Source: Candidatus Daviesbacteria bacterium (GTDB taxonomy: Bacteria; Patescibacteria; Microgenomatia; Daviesbacterales; UBA10151). From it: 20,187 nt of DNA. The notes under the pieces are model-generated. The model ran no database searches. It saw nothing but the letters and a program-made list of their open reading frames with translations, and had not been told where the DNA came from. The stretch spans positions 1 through 20,187 of the forward strand of contig JAUSHE010000017.1 of the NCBI GenBank assembly GCA_030648435.1. Reading direction: 5' to 3'. Shown in pieces: positions 1 through 7,737 of the stretch. The position numbers and the translations under genes are program-made. Every line of letters starts with the position of its first letter. Positions within the stretch are counted from its first letter, which is position 1.

Positions 1-207
1 TTTTGTTTAGAGGCAATAATTACATCAACTGAGGAAATTTATGTGATTGAGATTTCGGCAAGAATTGTTGCCGGAACTAATTGTTTTATCAACGGTTCAC
101 CTTACACGTATCTTTTATATGATGAGCCAATGTCAACAGGAAGAAGAATTGCAAGAGAAATTAAGAACGCGATAAAATCAAATAAACTGAAAGAGGTATT
201 GGATTAA
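1..207 (+). CDS. purP: PurP (FAICAR synthetase, formate-dependent), C-terminal part only
   Basis: This is the 3' end of a gene entering from the left edge; the open frame starts at base 1 and gives 68 residues before TAA at 205-207. The fragment has the C-terminal signature of archaeal-type PurP: EISARIVAGTN, then NGSPYTYLLYDEPMS, then GRRIAREI. PurP is an ATP-grasp-like enzyme that makes FAICAR from AICAR, formate and ATP without folate. The terminal A of TAA is the A of the next ATG, so it is translationally coupled to a second PurP-type gene. This copy keeps the usual C-terminal active-site segment, whereas the downstream paralog has changed it. The family call is firm; activity cannot be judged from a fragment. 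Confidence 0.85.
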   Translation, partial: FCLEAIITSTEEIYVIEISARIVAGTNCFINGSPYTYLLYDEPMSTGRRIAREIKNAIKSNKLKEVLD

Positions 208-1292
208 TGAAAAATTATACCATTGCAGTGCTGGGTTCTCACTCTGCACTGGATGTTTGCCGCGGGGCAAAGGATTTAGGGTTTAAAACTTTAGTAATTG
301 TACAAAAAGGCAGGGATAAAACCTATTCAAAATACTACAAAAGTGACGGCGATTTGGGAATAGTTGATGAAGTAATTGAACTGGAAAAATTCTCTGATAT
401 TTTAAAATCTGAAATTCAAAAAGAATTAATTAAAAGAAACTGCATATTTATTCCCCACCGGTCTTTTGAAGTCTATATTAATGATTACAATGCCATTGAG
501 AAAAAATTTAAAGTCCCGATGTTTGGGAATAAGTTTTTATTGAAAGCAGAAGAGCGGGGAATTAAACCCAATCAATATGATTTATTAAATAAAGCCAATA
601 TAAGATATCCAGGACAATTCAGCGACCCCAAGAAAATAGACAGACTTTGTATTGTGAAAGTTTTAGAAAAGACGAGAGGTTTTGAGCGGGCCTTTTTCTT
701 TGCCGAGTCTTTTGAAGAGTATAAAGTTGGAGTTGCTCATGGATTAGGGTTGGGTAAATTTACCGAAGCACAAATAAAAGAAGCAGTAATTGAGGAATTT
801 ATCGTGGGAGTGCAGGTTAACTTTAATTTCTTTTATTCACCTGTCAGCAAACGGCTTGAGTTAATCGGAACAGATACCAGAAGGCAAACTAATATAGAGG
901 GTTTAACTAAATTGCCGTCTAATTATGAAGAGGAACTAATTAAAAAAGTTGGAATTAAATATGAAGAGGCAGGACATATTGCAGTGACGGTTTTGGAGTC
1001 CCTTTTGGAAGATGCATTTGTAATGGGAGAACGGTTTGTGGAAGCTTCCCAGGAATTATTTAAACCCGGGGTAATAGGTCCGTTTGGTTTGCAAACTATG
1101 ATTACTGCAGGCCCGCCCAAAAAAGAAATTATTGTTTTTGATGTGTCGCCCAGAATGCCCGGAAGCCCCGGAATATTTGCGACACCGTACAGCGGGTATT
1201 TATACGGACAAAATATAAGTATGGGAAAAAGGGTAGCAATGGAAATTAAAGAAGCGATTGAAAAGGGAGAACTGGAAAAGGTTTTAACATGA
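207..1292 (+). CDS. purP: PurP paralog (second FAICAR synthetase-like ATP-grasp protein)
   Basis: A 361-residue protein, the usual PurP length, starting IAVLGSHSALDV and containing IFIPHRSF, KVPMFGNK, EEFIVGVQVNF, LELIGTDTRR, GERFVEAS and GVIGPFGLQTM, which follow the PurP order throughout. PurP formylates AICAR using formate and ATP. This copy differs from the canonical form at functional-looking sites. The usual PHGSF is PHRSF. The glycine-rich nucleotide loop (about residues 148-160) reads VKVLEKTRGFERAFFFA. The C-terminal EISARIVAGTN of the upstream copy is here FDVSPRMPGSPG. It may therefore be a PurP2-type subfamily member, a partner subunit of the upstream copy, or an enzyme with a changed substrate. 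TGA overlaps the purH ATG (ATGA), and a GA-rich ribosome-binding region lies near 191-195. Membership is firm; the exact reaction is uncertain. Confidence 0.8.
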   Translation: MKNYTIAVLGSHSALDVCRGAKDLGFKTLVIVQKGRDKTYSKYYKSDGDLGIVDEVIELEKFSDILKSEIQKELIKRNCIFIPHRSFEVYINDYNAIEKKFKVPMFGNKFLLKAEERGIKPNQYDLLNKANIRYPGQFSDPKKIDRLCIVKVLEKTRGFERAFFFAESFEEYKVGVAHGLGLGKFTEAQIKEAVIEEFIVGVQVNFNFFYSPVSKRLELIGTDTRRQTNIEGLTKLPSNYEEELIKKVGIKYEEAGHIAVTVLESLLEDAFVMGERFVEASQELFKPGVIGPFGLQTMITAGPPKKEIIVFDVSPRMPGSPGIFATPYSGYLYGQNISMGKRVAMEIKEAIEKGELEKVLT

Positions 1293-2794
1293 AAAAATAT
1301 GCGCTTTTAAGTGTATTCGATAAAACAGGGATAACTGATTTTGCAAAGGTTTTAGATGGTCTAGGATATGAAATTATTTCTACAGGCGGTACACTGGATG
1401 TATTAAAAAAAGAAGGCATAGATGCTGTGCCGATTGATGAAATAACAGGTAACCCCAGAGATTGCTTTGACGGCAGGATGAAAACCGTGAGTTTTCAAAT
1501 TGAGTCAGGAATTTTATTTGACCGCAAAAACCCAAGTCATGTAAAACAAGCAGAAAAATTAAAATTGCCGCAAATAGATGTAGTGGCTTGCAACTTATAT
1601 CCTTTTGAAGAGAAACCCGGTATTGAAACAATAGATGTCGGGGGTCCAACCATGATCAGGGCAGCTGCAAAAAATTATCAAAATGTTTTAGTGTTTGTAG
1701 ACCCAAAAGATTATGAAAAAATTTTAGAATCTGATAAGTTAAGACAGCAGTTAGCCGCCAAAGCTTTTTATCATCTGTCTTTCTATGATTCTCAAATTGG
1801 TAGTTTCTTTTCTGAGGAGAAATTCCCTAAAGAATTAACAATACCTCTTAGAAAAACTAATGTTCTCCGTTACGGAGAAAATCCACACCAGGAAGGCGCG
1901 TTATACTTAATGCCAAAAACTAACTCCCCCTTAGCAAAATTAAAACATCTCTGGGGAAGAGAACTTTCTGGTACAAACATTGGTGATATACATACGGGGT
2001 TGGAAACTGTCCGGCAATTTAAGGAACCTGCTGCTTGTGTTATTAAACATTTAAGCCCTTGTGGAATTGCGGTGGGGTCTGATGTAGGGGAAGCTCTGGA
2101 CAGGGCAATTAAAGCTGATCCGGTTTCAGCATTTGGCGGTGTTGTAGTTTTAAATAAACCAATGGATCTTGGAACAGCAAAAATCATCGCCACATTCAAA
2201 AATGAAAGAGCAGGTAATGTTGATATAGTGGCTGTTCCGGAAATTTCTGATGATGCTTTGGAGTTATTAAAAAAAGTTAGGAAAAGCATGGGAGTTTATA
2301 CATTCGGTGAAATTCCTCAAAAAAGATCTGAAAACTTTGATTTAAAATATTTCGGCGGCGGTGTACTTTTGCAGGATGTGGATGAGGCGGAGGAAAGCTT
2401 TAAAGACTGGACTACTGTTACCAGGAAAAAACCAACAGCTAAACAACTGGAGCAAATGAAGTTTGGTTTTAAAGCAGTCAAAGCGGTCAGGTCTAATGCG
2501 GTGATAGTCATTGATAAAGATATTCCGATGACCCGCGGCATTGGTTCCGGACAAACTTCAAGAATCGGGGCGACTAAAATTGCTTTGGAGCAGGCGCAGG
2601 ATTTTGTAAAAGATGGTATTCTAATAAGTGACAGCTTTTTTCCGTTTGATGACAGCGTGAAACTGGCAGCAAAATACGGGATTGGAGCAATACTCGAGCA
2701 GGGAGGTTCTGTGAACGACAAGGCATCGGTGACGGCGGCAGACGAGGCAGGTATTCCGATGGTATTTACCGGAAGGAGAGCATTTAGACACTAA
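1289..2794 (+). CDS. purH: Bifunctional AICAR transformylase / IMP cyclohydrolase PurH
   Basis: A 501-residue cytosolic enzyme for the last two purine steps, AICAR to FAICAR (10-formyl-THF donor) and FAICAR to IMP. The N-terminal cyclohydrolase (MGS-like) domain, about residues 1-185, has STGGT, GRMKT (Lys65), NLYPF (Tyr104), IDVGGPTMIRAAAKN (Asp116, Lys128). These match the four catalytic residues known in human PurH. The transformylase domain begins at LRYGENPHQ and has the catalytic Lys-His pair (Lys253-His254 in IKHLSPCG), ADPVSAFGG, the SNA..GIGSGQTSR segment and FFPFDDSV, ending TGRRAFRH. The usual HPKIHGG stretch after the KT of the cyclohydrolase site is replaced by VSFQIESG, an uncommon change. 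It overlaps purP2 by ATGA and purB by one base. Both domains look intact, so this protein and PurP encode overlapping chemistry. Confidence 0.93.
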   Translation: MKKYALLSVFDKTGITDFAKVLDGLGYEIISTGGTLDVLKKEGIDAVPIDEITGNPRDCFDGRMKTVSFQIESGILFDRKNPSHVKQAEKLKLPQIDVVACNLYPFEEKPGIETIDVGGPTMIRAAAKNYQNVLVFVDPKDYEKILESDKLRQQLAAKAFYHLSFYDSQIGSFFSEEKFPKELTIPLRKTNVLRYGENPHQEGALYLMPKTNSPLAKLKHLWGRELSGTNIGDIHTGLETVRQFKEPAACVIKHLSPCGIAVGSDVGEALDRAIKADPVSAFGGVVVLNKPMDLGTAKIIATFKNERAGNVDIVAVPEISDDALELLKKVRKSMGVYTFGEIPQKRSENFDLKYFGGGVLLQDVDEAEESFKDWTTVTRKKPTAKQLEQMKFGFKAVKAVRSNAVIVIDKDIPMTRGIGSGQTSRIGATKIALEQAQDFVKDGILISDSFFPFDDSVKLAAKYGIGAILEQGGSVNDKASVTAADEAGIPMVFTGRRAFRH

Positions 2795-4179
2795 TGAGCA
2801 AAGATTTTACAAGCTATACATCACCTTTTTCCTGGAGATATGGATCAGAGGAAATGAGGAAGATATTCTCTGAAGAAAATAAATATAAATTATGGAGAAA
2901 GATTTGGGTTGCTCTCGCAAGAGCGCAGTCAAAAGAGGGCTTGGTCTCAAAAGAAGAGCTGGAAGATTTGGAAAAACATCAGGCCAATTTGGATATAGAA
3001 CGGATTTGGGAAATTGAAAAAGACACCCGCCATGATGTGGTGGCAGCAATTAAAGAATTTGCCGAAAAAGCCAAAATAGGCGGAGGGAAAATTCACCTTG
3101 GCGCTACCAGTATGGATATTTCTGATAATGCTGAAACTATCAGAATGATGGAAGCATTGGGGTTGATAGAGAATGAGTTAAAAAAACTTCTTAAAAGTTT
3201 TGGAGAAAAAATTGAAAAATATGCAGATTTCATTTGTATGGGATATACGCATTTACAGCCGGCAGAGCCAACAACTTTAGGTTACAGGTTTGCATTTTAT
3301 GCCCAAGATCTATTGATGGATTTTTCAGCTTTAGAATTTCTTAAAAAGAATTTGAAAAGTAAAGGATTTAAAGGTGCGGTTGGAACTGCAGCAAGCTATG
3401 TAAAATTACTGGATGAAAAAAGAGCAGAAGAAATGGAAGCCGGGATACTGAAGGAATTAGGGGTGGAAGCATTTGAGATTACTAATCAAACAGCTCCCAG
3501 GAAAATAGAGATATGGGTGGGAAATCTGCTTTCATCTATTGCCCAGTCTTTAAATAAATTTGCTTTTGATTTAAGGATTATGCAATCGCCAGGGTTTGGA
3601 GAGTGGCAGGAGCCGTTTGGTAAATCCCAAGTTGGTTCATCTGCCATGCCTTTTAAGAAAAATCCCATTAAGGCTGAGCAGATCTGTTCTCTCTCAAGAA
3701 TGGTCGTAAATTCATCAAAAACTTTGTGGGATAATGCTGCCAATCAGCTCTTGGAGCGCACTTTGGATGATTCGGCAAACAGGAGAATAGTTATTCCGGA
3801 AATGTTTTTAAGCATTGATGAGATGTTAACTTCTGCCTTGAACATTTTAACCGGGCTTACGATCAACGATAAACGAATAACGAATAACTTGTTAACATAT
3901 TGGCCTTTTTCGGCAAGCGAGGGGATTATTATTGAATCCGTAAAAAAGGGCGCAGACAGGCAACAAATGCACGAAGTGTTACGAAAAATTTCCATGAAAG
4001 CCTGGGAATCTATCCAGGCAGGCAATACTAATCCAATGAAAGATTTACTGGAAGAAAATTCTGTTATTCGTCTACACCTGAAACCGGTAAAAATTACAGA
4101 AATTCTTGACGCCAAAAGCCATATTGGAAATGCAAGTAAAAAAGCTTTAGAATTGGCTGATAAAATTAAGAAAGTATGA
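2794..4179 (+). CDS. purB: Adenylosuccinate lyase
   Basis: A 461-residue member of the fumarase/aspartase superfamily. It splits SAICAR to AICAR plus fumarate and adenylosuccinate to AMP plus fumarate, normally as a cytosolic homotetramer. Visible motifs are TRHDVVA with His80, GATSMDISDNA, GYTHLQPAEPTT with the general-acid His153, and the flexible signature loop GSSAMPFKKNP with Ser282/Ser283. Its length fits bacterial PurB. The start ATG shares its A with the purH TAA, and AAGGAG lies about 18 bases upstream inside purH. Its stop overlaps the purE start as ATGA. The position between purH and purE/purC fits its SAICAR-cleaving role. No anomalies were seen. Confidence 0.95.
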   Translation: MSKDFTSYTSPFSWRYGSEEMRKIFSEENKYKLWRKIWVALARAQSKEGLVSKEELEDLEKHQANLDIERIWEIEKDTRHDVVAAIKEFAEKAKIGGGKIHLGATSMDISDNAETIRMMEALGLIENELKKLLKSFGEKIEKYADFICMGYTHLQPAEPTTLGYRFAFYAQDLLMDFSALEFLKKNLKSKGFKGAVGTAASYVKLLDEKRAEEMEAGILKELGVEAFEITNQTAPRKIEIWVGNLLSSIAQSLNKFAFDLRIMQSPGFGEWQEPFGKSQVGSSAMPFKKNPIKAEQICSLSRMVVNSSKTLWDNAANQLLERTLDDSANRRIVIPEMFLSIDEMLTSALNILTGLTINDKRITNNLLTYWPFSASEGIIIESVKKGADRQQMHEVLRKISMKAWESIQAGNTNPMKDLLEENSVIRLHLKPVKITEILDAKSHIGNASKKALELADKIKKV

Positions 4180-4652
4180 AACAAGTAATGATAATTACCG
4201 GTTCTGATTCTGATTTGCCTGTCATGAAAGAGGCGGCAGCTGTATTGGAAGAATTTGGGGTTGAATATGAGATGACGATTTCTTCAGCTCACAGGTCTCC
4301 AGACAGAACAGAAGAATTGGTTAAAGATGCCAACTTTAGCGGAGTTAAAGTAATTATTGCCGGAGCCGGTATGGCGGCGCATTTAGCAGGTGTTATTGCT
4401 TCCCGTTTTACGCTGCCGGTTATAGGAGTGCCCCTTCAAAGCGGAGTTTTAGGCGGTGTAGACGCACTGCTTTCTACCATGCAGATGCCCCCTGGTATTC
4501 CTGTTGCCACAGTTGCTATCAATGGAGCTAAAAACGCCGGAATTTTGGCTGTGCAAATTTTGGCAACTTCGGATAAAGAATTAGAGAATAAATTAATCGC
4601 ATATAAAAAGAAATTAGCAGAATCTGTAGAAGAAAAAGCCTTAAAAATATAA
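4176..4652 (+). CDS. purE: PurE, N5-CAIR mutase / AIR carboxylase
   Basis: A 158-residue protein of normal class I PurE length. It has the full signature: GSDSDLPVMK near the N-terminus, SAHRSPDR with the catalytic His39, AGAGMAAHLAG, and the run VPLQSGVLGGVDALLSTMQ followed by MPPGIPVATVAI. PurE moves the carboxyl of N5-CAIR to C4 to give CAIR, usually as a cytosolic octamer. Class I enzymes normally work with PurK, which is not in this window; PurK may be encoded elsewhere, or the enzyme may use AIR and bicarbonate directly. It overlaps purB by four bases and shares one base with the purC start, so it is mid-operon and translationally coupled. Confidence 0.94.
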   Translation: MKQVMIITGSDSDLPVMKEAAAVLEEFGVEYEMTISSAHRSPDRTEELVKDANFSGVKVIIAGAGMAAHLAGVIASRFTLPVIGVPLQSGVLGGVDALLSTMQMPPGIPVATVAINGAKNAGILAVQILATSDKELENKLIAYKKKLAESVEEKALKI

Positions 4653-5587
4653 TGACAAACGTTATTAAAACTGTCAATATCCAAGGCTTCGGTAAAAAAC
4701 ATTCAGGTAAGGTCCGCGACAGCTTTATTTGGGATAACAAGCGAATTATTGTGACAACTGATCGGCAATCTGCTTTTGACAGGGTCCTAGGTTTTATTCC
4801 GTTTAAAGGGCAAGTCTTAACTAAACTTTCAGAGTTTTGGTTTAATAAAACTAAAGATATTATCCAGAACCATTTGCTTTCAGTCCCTGACCCAAATGTA
4901 ATGGTTGTGAAGGACTGCAAAGTTATTCCCATTGAAATGGTAATTAGGGGTTATATAACAGGAGTAACTGATACTTCAATCTGGGGATCTTATGAAAAAG
5001 GGGAGAGAACAATTTATGGTATTAAATTTCCTGAAGGATTAAAAAAGAATCAAAAATTACCAAAACCGGTTATAACTCCTACAACAAAAGCAGAAGCCGG
5101 GCATGACGAGAGGTTGACTGAACAAGAAATCATTAAAAGAAAGATTGCTTCTCCGGAAATTTGGAAGCAAATGAAAAAAGCTGCACTGGCCATTTTTGAA
5201 AGAGGGCAAAAAATATGTGATAAAGCCGGGATTATTTTGGTTGATACAAAATATGAGTTTGGTTTGGATGACAATGGGAAACTAATGCTGATTGATGAAA
5301 TACATACTCCTGATTCTTCGAGATACTGGATAAAAAAAACCTACAAAAAAAGACTCTCCTCTGGAGAGGAGCCGGAAAGTTACGATAAAGAGCCCCTCCG
5401 GATTTGGTTTAAGGAACAAGGTTTTTCCGGGAAGGGGAGAATTCCAAAAATGCCGCCGGAATTTATTGCCAAAATGAGCAATCTTTATATGAGTATATAT
5501 GAAAAAGTCACAGGTCAAAAATTTATTCCCGATATTACAAAAGATGTTAACAAAAGAATTAAAAATAATCTTGAGTCCGTGATATAA
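4652..5587 (+). CDS. purC: SAICAR synthetase PurC, long form
   Basis: A 311-residue SAICAR synthetase that joins CAIR and aspartate using ATP. Motifs in order are GKVRDSF near residue 17, TDRQSAFDRVLGFIPFKG, VIPIEMVIRGYITG, PTTKAEAGHDERL and LIDEIHTPDSSRYW. At 311 residues it resembles the longer yeast Ade1-type branch more than the roughly 240-residue Bacillus-type PurC. The start ATG shares a base with the purE TAA. Its product is the substrate of the PurB encoded two genes upstream. It is the last gene of the coupled purine block; its stop codon lies inside the -10 box of the prs promoter. Confidence 0.95.
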   Translation: MTNVIKTVNIQGFGKKHSGKVRDSFIWDNKRIIVTTDRQSAFDRVLGFIPFKGQVLTKLSEFWFNKTKDIIQNHLLSVPDPNVMVVKDCKVIPIEMVIRGYITGVTDTSIWGSYEKGERTIYGIKFPEGLKKNQKLPKPVITPTTKAEAGHDERLTEQEIIKRKIASPEIWKQMKKAALAIFERGQKICDKAGIILVDTKYEFGLDDNGKLMLIDEIHTPDSSRYWIKKTYKKRLSSGEEPESYDKEPLRIWFKEQGFSGKGRIPKMPPEFIAKMSNLYMSIYEKVTGQKFIPDITKDVNKRIKNNLESVI

Positions 5588-5588
5588 T
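5580..5588 (+). promoter_or_regulatory. Extended -10 promoter for prs
   Basis: TGATATAAT matches the extended -10 consensus (TGnTATAAT) exactly. It overlaps the purC stop and lies 8 bases before the prs ATG at 5597, so the expected start site is at or next to the start codon, giving a leaderless mRNA. No convincing -35 is present, as is common for extended -10 promoters. No Shine-Dalgarno sequence precedes prs. Confidence 0.6.
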
Positions 5589-5596
5589 TAACTAAC

Positions 5597-6580
5597 ATGC
5601 CAAGTAGTAATGGTTTTGTACTTTTAACAGGAACTGCAAATTTAAAGCTTGCTCAAGGTGTTGCCAAATTTTTGGGACAAGAAGTGGATGAAACTGTTAC
5701 AATTTTTTCTGATGGTGAAAAAAGAGTTATCATCCCTGAAAACCTTCGCAAAAGAGATGTTTTTATTATCCAGTCAACTTGTCCTCCTTCAGTAGATGAA
5801 AATATCATGGAGCTTCTTTTGATTATAGACGCGGCTAAAAGATCGTCTGCTTCGGAAGTTTCTGCTGTAATTCCGTATTTTGGTTATTCCAGACAAGATA
5901 GAAAAGACCGGCCAAGAGTGCCAATTAGCGCTTCTATTATTTCACGGCTCATCGAATATGCCGGAGCCGACCGTATAGTTACAGTTGATATCCACAGCGA
6001 GCAGGAACCGGGATTTGTGGAAATCCCCTGGGATAATTTATATGCCAGCTATTCCTTTCTTCCGGAATTAAAAAAACATTTTGGGAAAGATTTAATTGTT
6101 GCGTCCCCCGATAAAGGCGGAGTGTTAAAAGCCGCATTTTATGCGGATTTACTGGAAGCCGAAGGAGTGGCAATAGTTTTTAAGGAAAGGGATACCAATA
6201 AAATGAATGAGAGCAAAGCATTGGATATGATAGGCCATGTGGAAGGTAAGGATGTATTAATTGTTGATGACATGATTGATACGGCAGGGACAATTTGTGA
6301 AGCCGCAAAATTAATTAAAGAAAAAGGAGCAAAAAGCGTATCTGTTGCTGCAACTCATGGACTTTTTTCCGGTCCTGCAGTTGAGAGACTTAAAGAAGCG
6401 GATCTAGATAGAATTTTTATTACAGATTCAGTCCCGCTTAAAAAAGAGATTACAGATGATCCCAAGGTTATTGTAATTTCTGTGGCGCAACTTTTGGCAG
6501 AGGCAATAAATTGTATTTATAATGGAGATTCAATCTCAGAAAAATTAATCCCTAAAACTCACAAAGAAGAAAGAAACTGA
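5597..6580 (+). CDS. prs: Ribose-phosphate pyrophosphokinase (PRPP synthetase)
   Basis: A 327-residue enzyme that makes PRPP from ribose 5-phosphate and ATP, feeding purine, pyrimidine, NAD, His and Trp synthesis. It shows FSDGEKRV, the ATP-loop region VIPYFGYSRQDRKDRPR, a DIHSEQEPGF segment where DLHAxQIQGFF is usual, ASPDKGG, and the PRPP-binding loop VDDMIDTAGT (Asp224-Thr232). Two type I phosphoribosyltransferase-fold domains are expected. DIHSEQEPGF departs from the common bacterial allosteric/catalytic stretch but keeps the key histidine. It directly follows the purine operon with its own promoter and no Shine-Dalgarno sequence, so PRPP supply may be expressed independently. It converges on purM. 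Confidence 0.93.
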   Translation: MPSSNGFVLLTGTANLKLAQGVAKFLGQEVDETVTIFSDGEKRVIIPENLRKRDVFIIQSTCPPSVDENIMELLLIIDAAKRSSASEVSAVIPYFGYSRQDRKDRPRVPISASIISRLIEYAGADRIVTVDIHSEQEPGFVEIPWDNLYASYSFLPELKKHFGKDLIVASPDKGGVLKAAFYADLLEAEGVAIVFKERDTNKMNESKALDMIGHVEGKDVLIVDDMIDTAGTICEAAKLIKEKGAKSVSVAATHGLFSGPAVERLKEADLDRIFITDSVPLKKEITDDPKVIVISVAQLLAEAINCIYNGDSISEKLIPKTHKEERN

Positions 6581-6583
6581 AAG

Positions 6584-6603
6584 TCCTGAGCGAAGTCGAA
6601 GGA
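6584..6603. repeat. Dispersed 20-bp repeat, intergenic copy
   Basis: TCCTGAGCGAAGTCGAAGGA fills the gap between the convergent prs and purM stop codons and abuts the purM stop. Its ends (TCCT/AGGA) are complementary and can form a short stem, extended by A-T and G-T pairs outside, but no T-tract follows. A 19/20 match lies inside the enolase gene at 12244-12263. I recall similar CTTCGACTTCGCTCAGG-type short interspersed repeats from many environmental bacterial genomes. Confidence 0.7.
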
Positions 6604-7707
6604 TTAACGGAGATCTAAAGTTTTACCCTCAAAGATAATATTTTTTTGCTTAATAATAACTTTTCTTTCTCCCTTTTCAATATATCCTGCATCTAATCCT
6701 TCAAAATCATTTTGTTTTATTATCGCTAATGCTTTTTCCAAATGTTGCTTAGATAAAAAGATAGCATAGTCTTGTCCCATATTGTAGGTTTCATACATTT
6801 CTTCGTCAGATAAATTTGCGTGTTCCTGAATAAATGAAAATAGTTCCGGGGTAGGATAAATTTTTTCTATTATGTAAACAAAATCTTGAGAGGCGCGCAT
6901 AATTTTGCGAAGCCCGTGACCTGTGATATTAGAAATGTAATGTATATCTATTTCTTGATCAAGTAAATCCTGAACTAATTTGGCATAAATATTAGTTTTG
7001 GTTAGCAGTGCTTCACCATACATTGTGCCGCTAGGTAGTTTTGTTGCATAACCATCTTGTATTTTTTCAGTAATTGCTCTGGCTAATGAAACGCCATTTG
7101 CATTTATACCACTGCTTTTCAAAAATAAAATCCTGTCTCCGCTTTGTAGTCTCTCTGCCCTTATCCACCTTGTATCGTTTTGTATGATTCCTATTGCTGA
7201 TCCGGCCAGATCAATTGTTCCTGATGCAATAATTCCTTTAAGCGTCGGTGTTTCCCCGCCACCCCAAGCTACTCCGGATTCATCGCAGGCATTTTTCCAA
7301 CCATTAATTAAGTCTTTCATGCGTTGTTCGTTTTGCAGCCAGCTATTATCCCCAATAGCCCAATATGCATGTAAAACAAATGGTTTTGCGCCTGATGAAC
7401 TGAGGTCATTTATTATTGAGGCAACAGTGTCATGAGCGATAATATCGTAATAGGTTTTTCCGGTAATTGTTCCCGTAGCGTCGGCAATCAGATTTTTTGT
7501 TCCCAATCCTTCGATGACAGAAGCCATATAAATATTTCCTTGTTTCCAAACATATGCTGATTCGCCTCTGGATTCGCTTAATTCCTTAAAGCCGTTTGGG
7601 AGATTTACTGCGGTAGAGGAAGCTGCAGTTTGGGCTAATTTTTTAATTGGATCCTTAGTATCATAATCATCTCCGACTTGGGCATACGTGATCTTTGACT
7701 TCATCAT
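6604..7707 (-). CDS. purM: AIR synthase (phosphoribosylformylglycinamidine cyclo-ligase), divergent PurM
   Basis: A 367-residue PurM-family protein that should cyclise FGAM to AIR with ATP, upstream of PurE and PurC. Recognisable elements in order are an EGLGTKN segment (canonical DGVGTK), IINDLSSSGAKP with the conserved Asn-Asp, GGGETPTLKG, TIDLAGSAIG, LKSSGINANGVSLAR, NITGHG (canonical HITGGG) and ETYNMG. It is slightly longer than the usual roughly 345 residues, and the first signature is altered, so it belongs to a divergent branch. Selenophosphate synthetase or ThiL are less likely, because the ETYNMG and SSGINANG motifs are PurM-like. ATG at 7707 was chosen; a second Met follows immediately. 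It faces prs, with the repeat between them, and diverges from the first deacetylase. Confidence 0.85.
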   Translation of the reverse strand: MMKSKITYAQVGDDYDTKDPIKKLAQTAASSTAVNLPNGFKELSESRGESAYVWKQGNIYMASVIEGLGTKNLIADATGTITGKTYYDIIAHDTVASIINDLSSSGAKPFVLHAYWAIGDNSWLQNEQRMKDLINGWKNACDESGVAWGGGETPTLKGIIASGTIDLAGSAIGIIQNDTRWIRAERLQSGDRILFLKSSGINANGVSLARAITEKIQDGYATKLPSGTMYGEALLTKTNIYAKLVQDLLDQEIDIHYISNITGHGLRKIMRASQDFVYIIEKIYPTPELFSFIQEHANLSDEEMYETYNMGQDYAIFLSKQHLEKALAIIKQNDFEGLDAGYIEKGERKVIIKQKNIIFEGKTLDLR

Positions 7708-7713
7708 CCTGTT

Positions 7714-7722
7714 AATATACCA
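7714..7722 (-). promoter_or_regulatory. Extended -10 promoter for purM
   Basis: Read on the minus strand, TGGTATATT (TGn plus TATATT) ends 6 bases before the ATG at 7707, predicting a leaderless or nearly leaderless transcript. An alternative -10, TATAAT at 7730-7725 on the minus strand, would give a leader of about 10 bases. Both lie in the 30-bp divergent gap, so the exact element is uncertain. Confidence 0.45.
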
Positions 7723-7737
7723 TAATTATATAATCTT

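Noticed and set aside
7729..7734. TATAAT as promoter of the first deacetylase
   Set aside because: It ends only 3 bases before ATG, so the expected start site would lie inside the coding region. It is also partly explained by AT-richness in a divergent gap.
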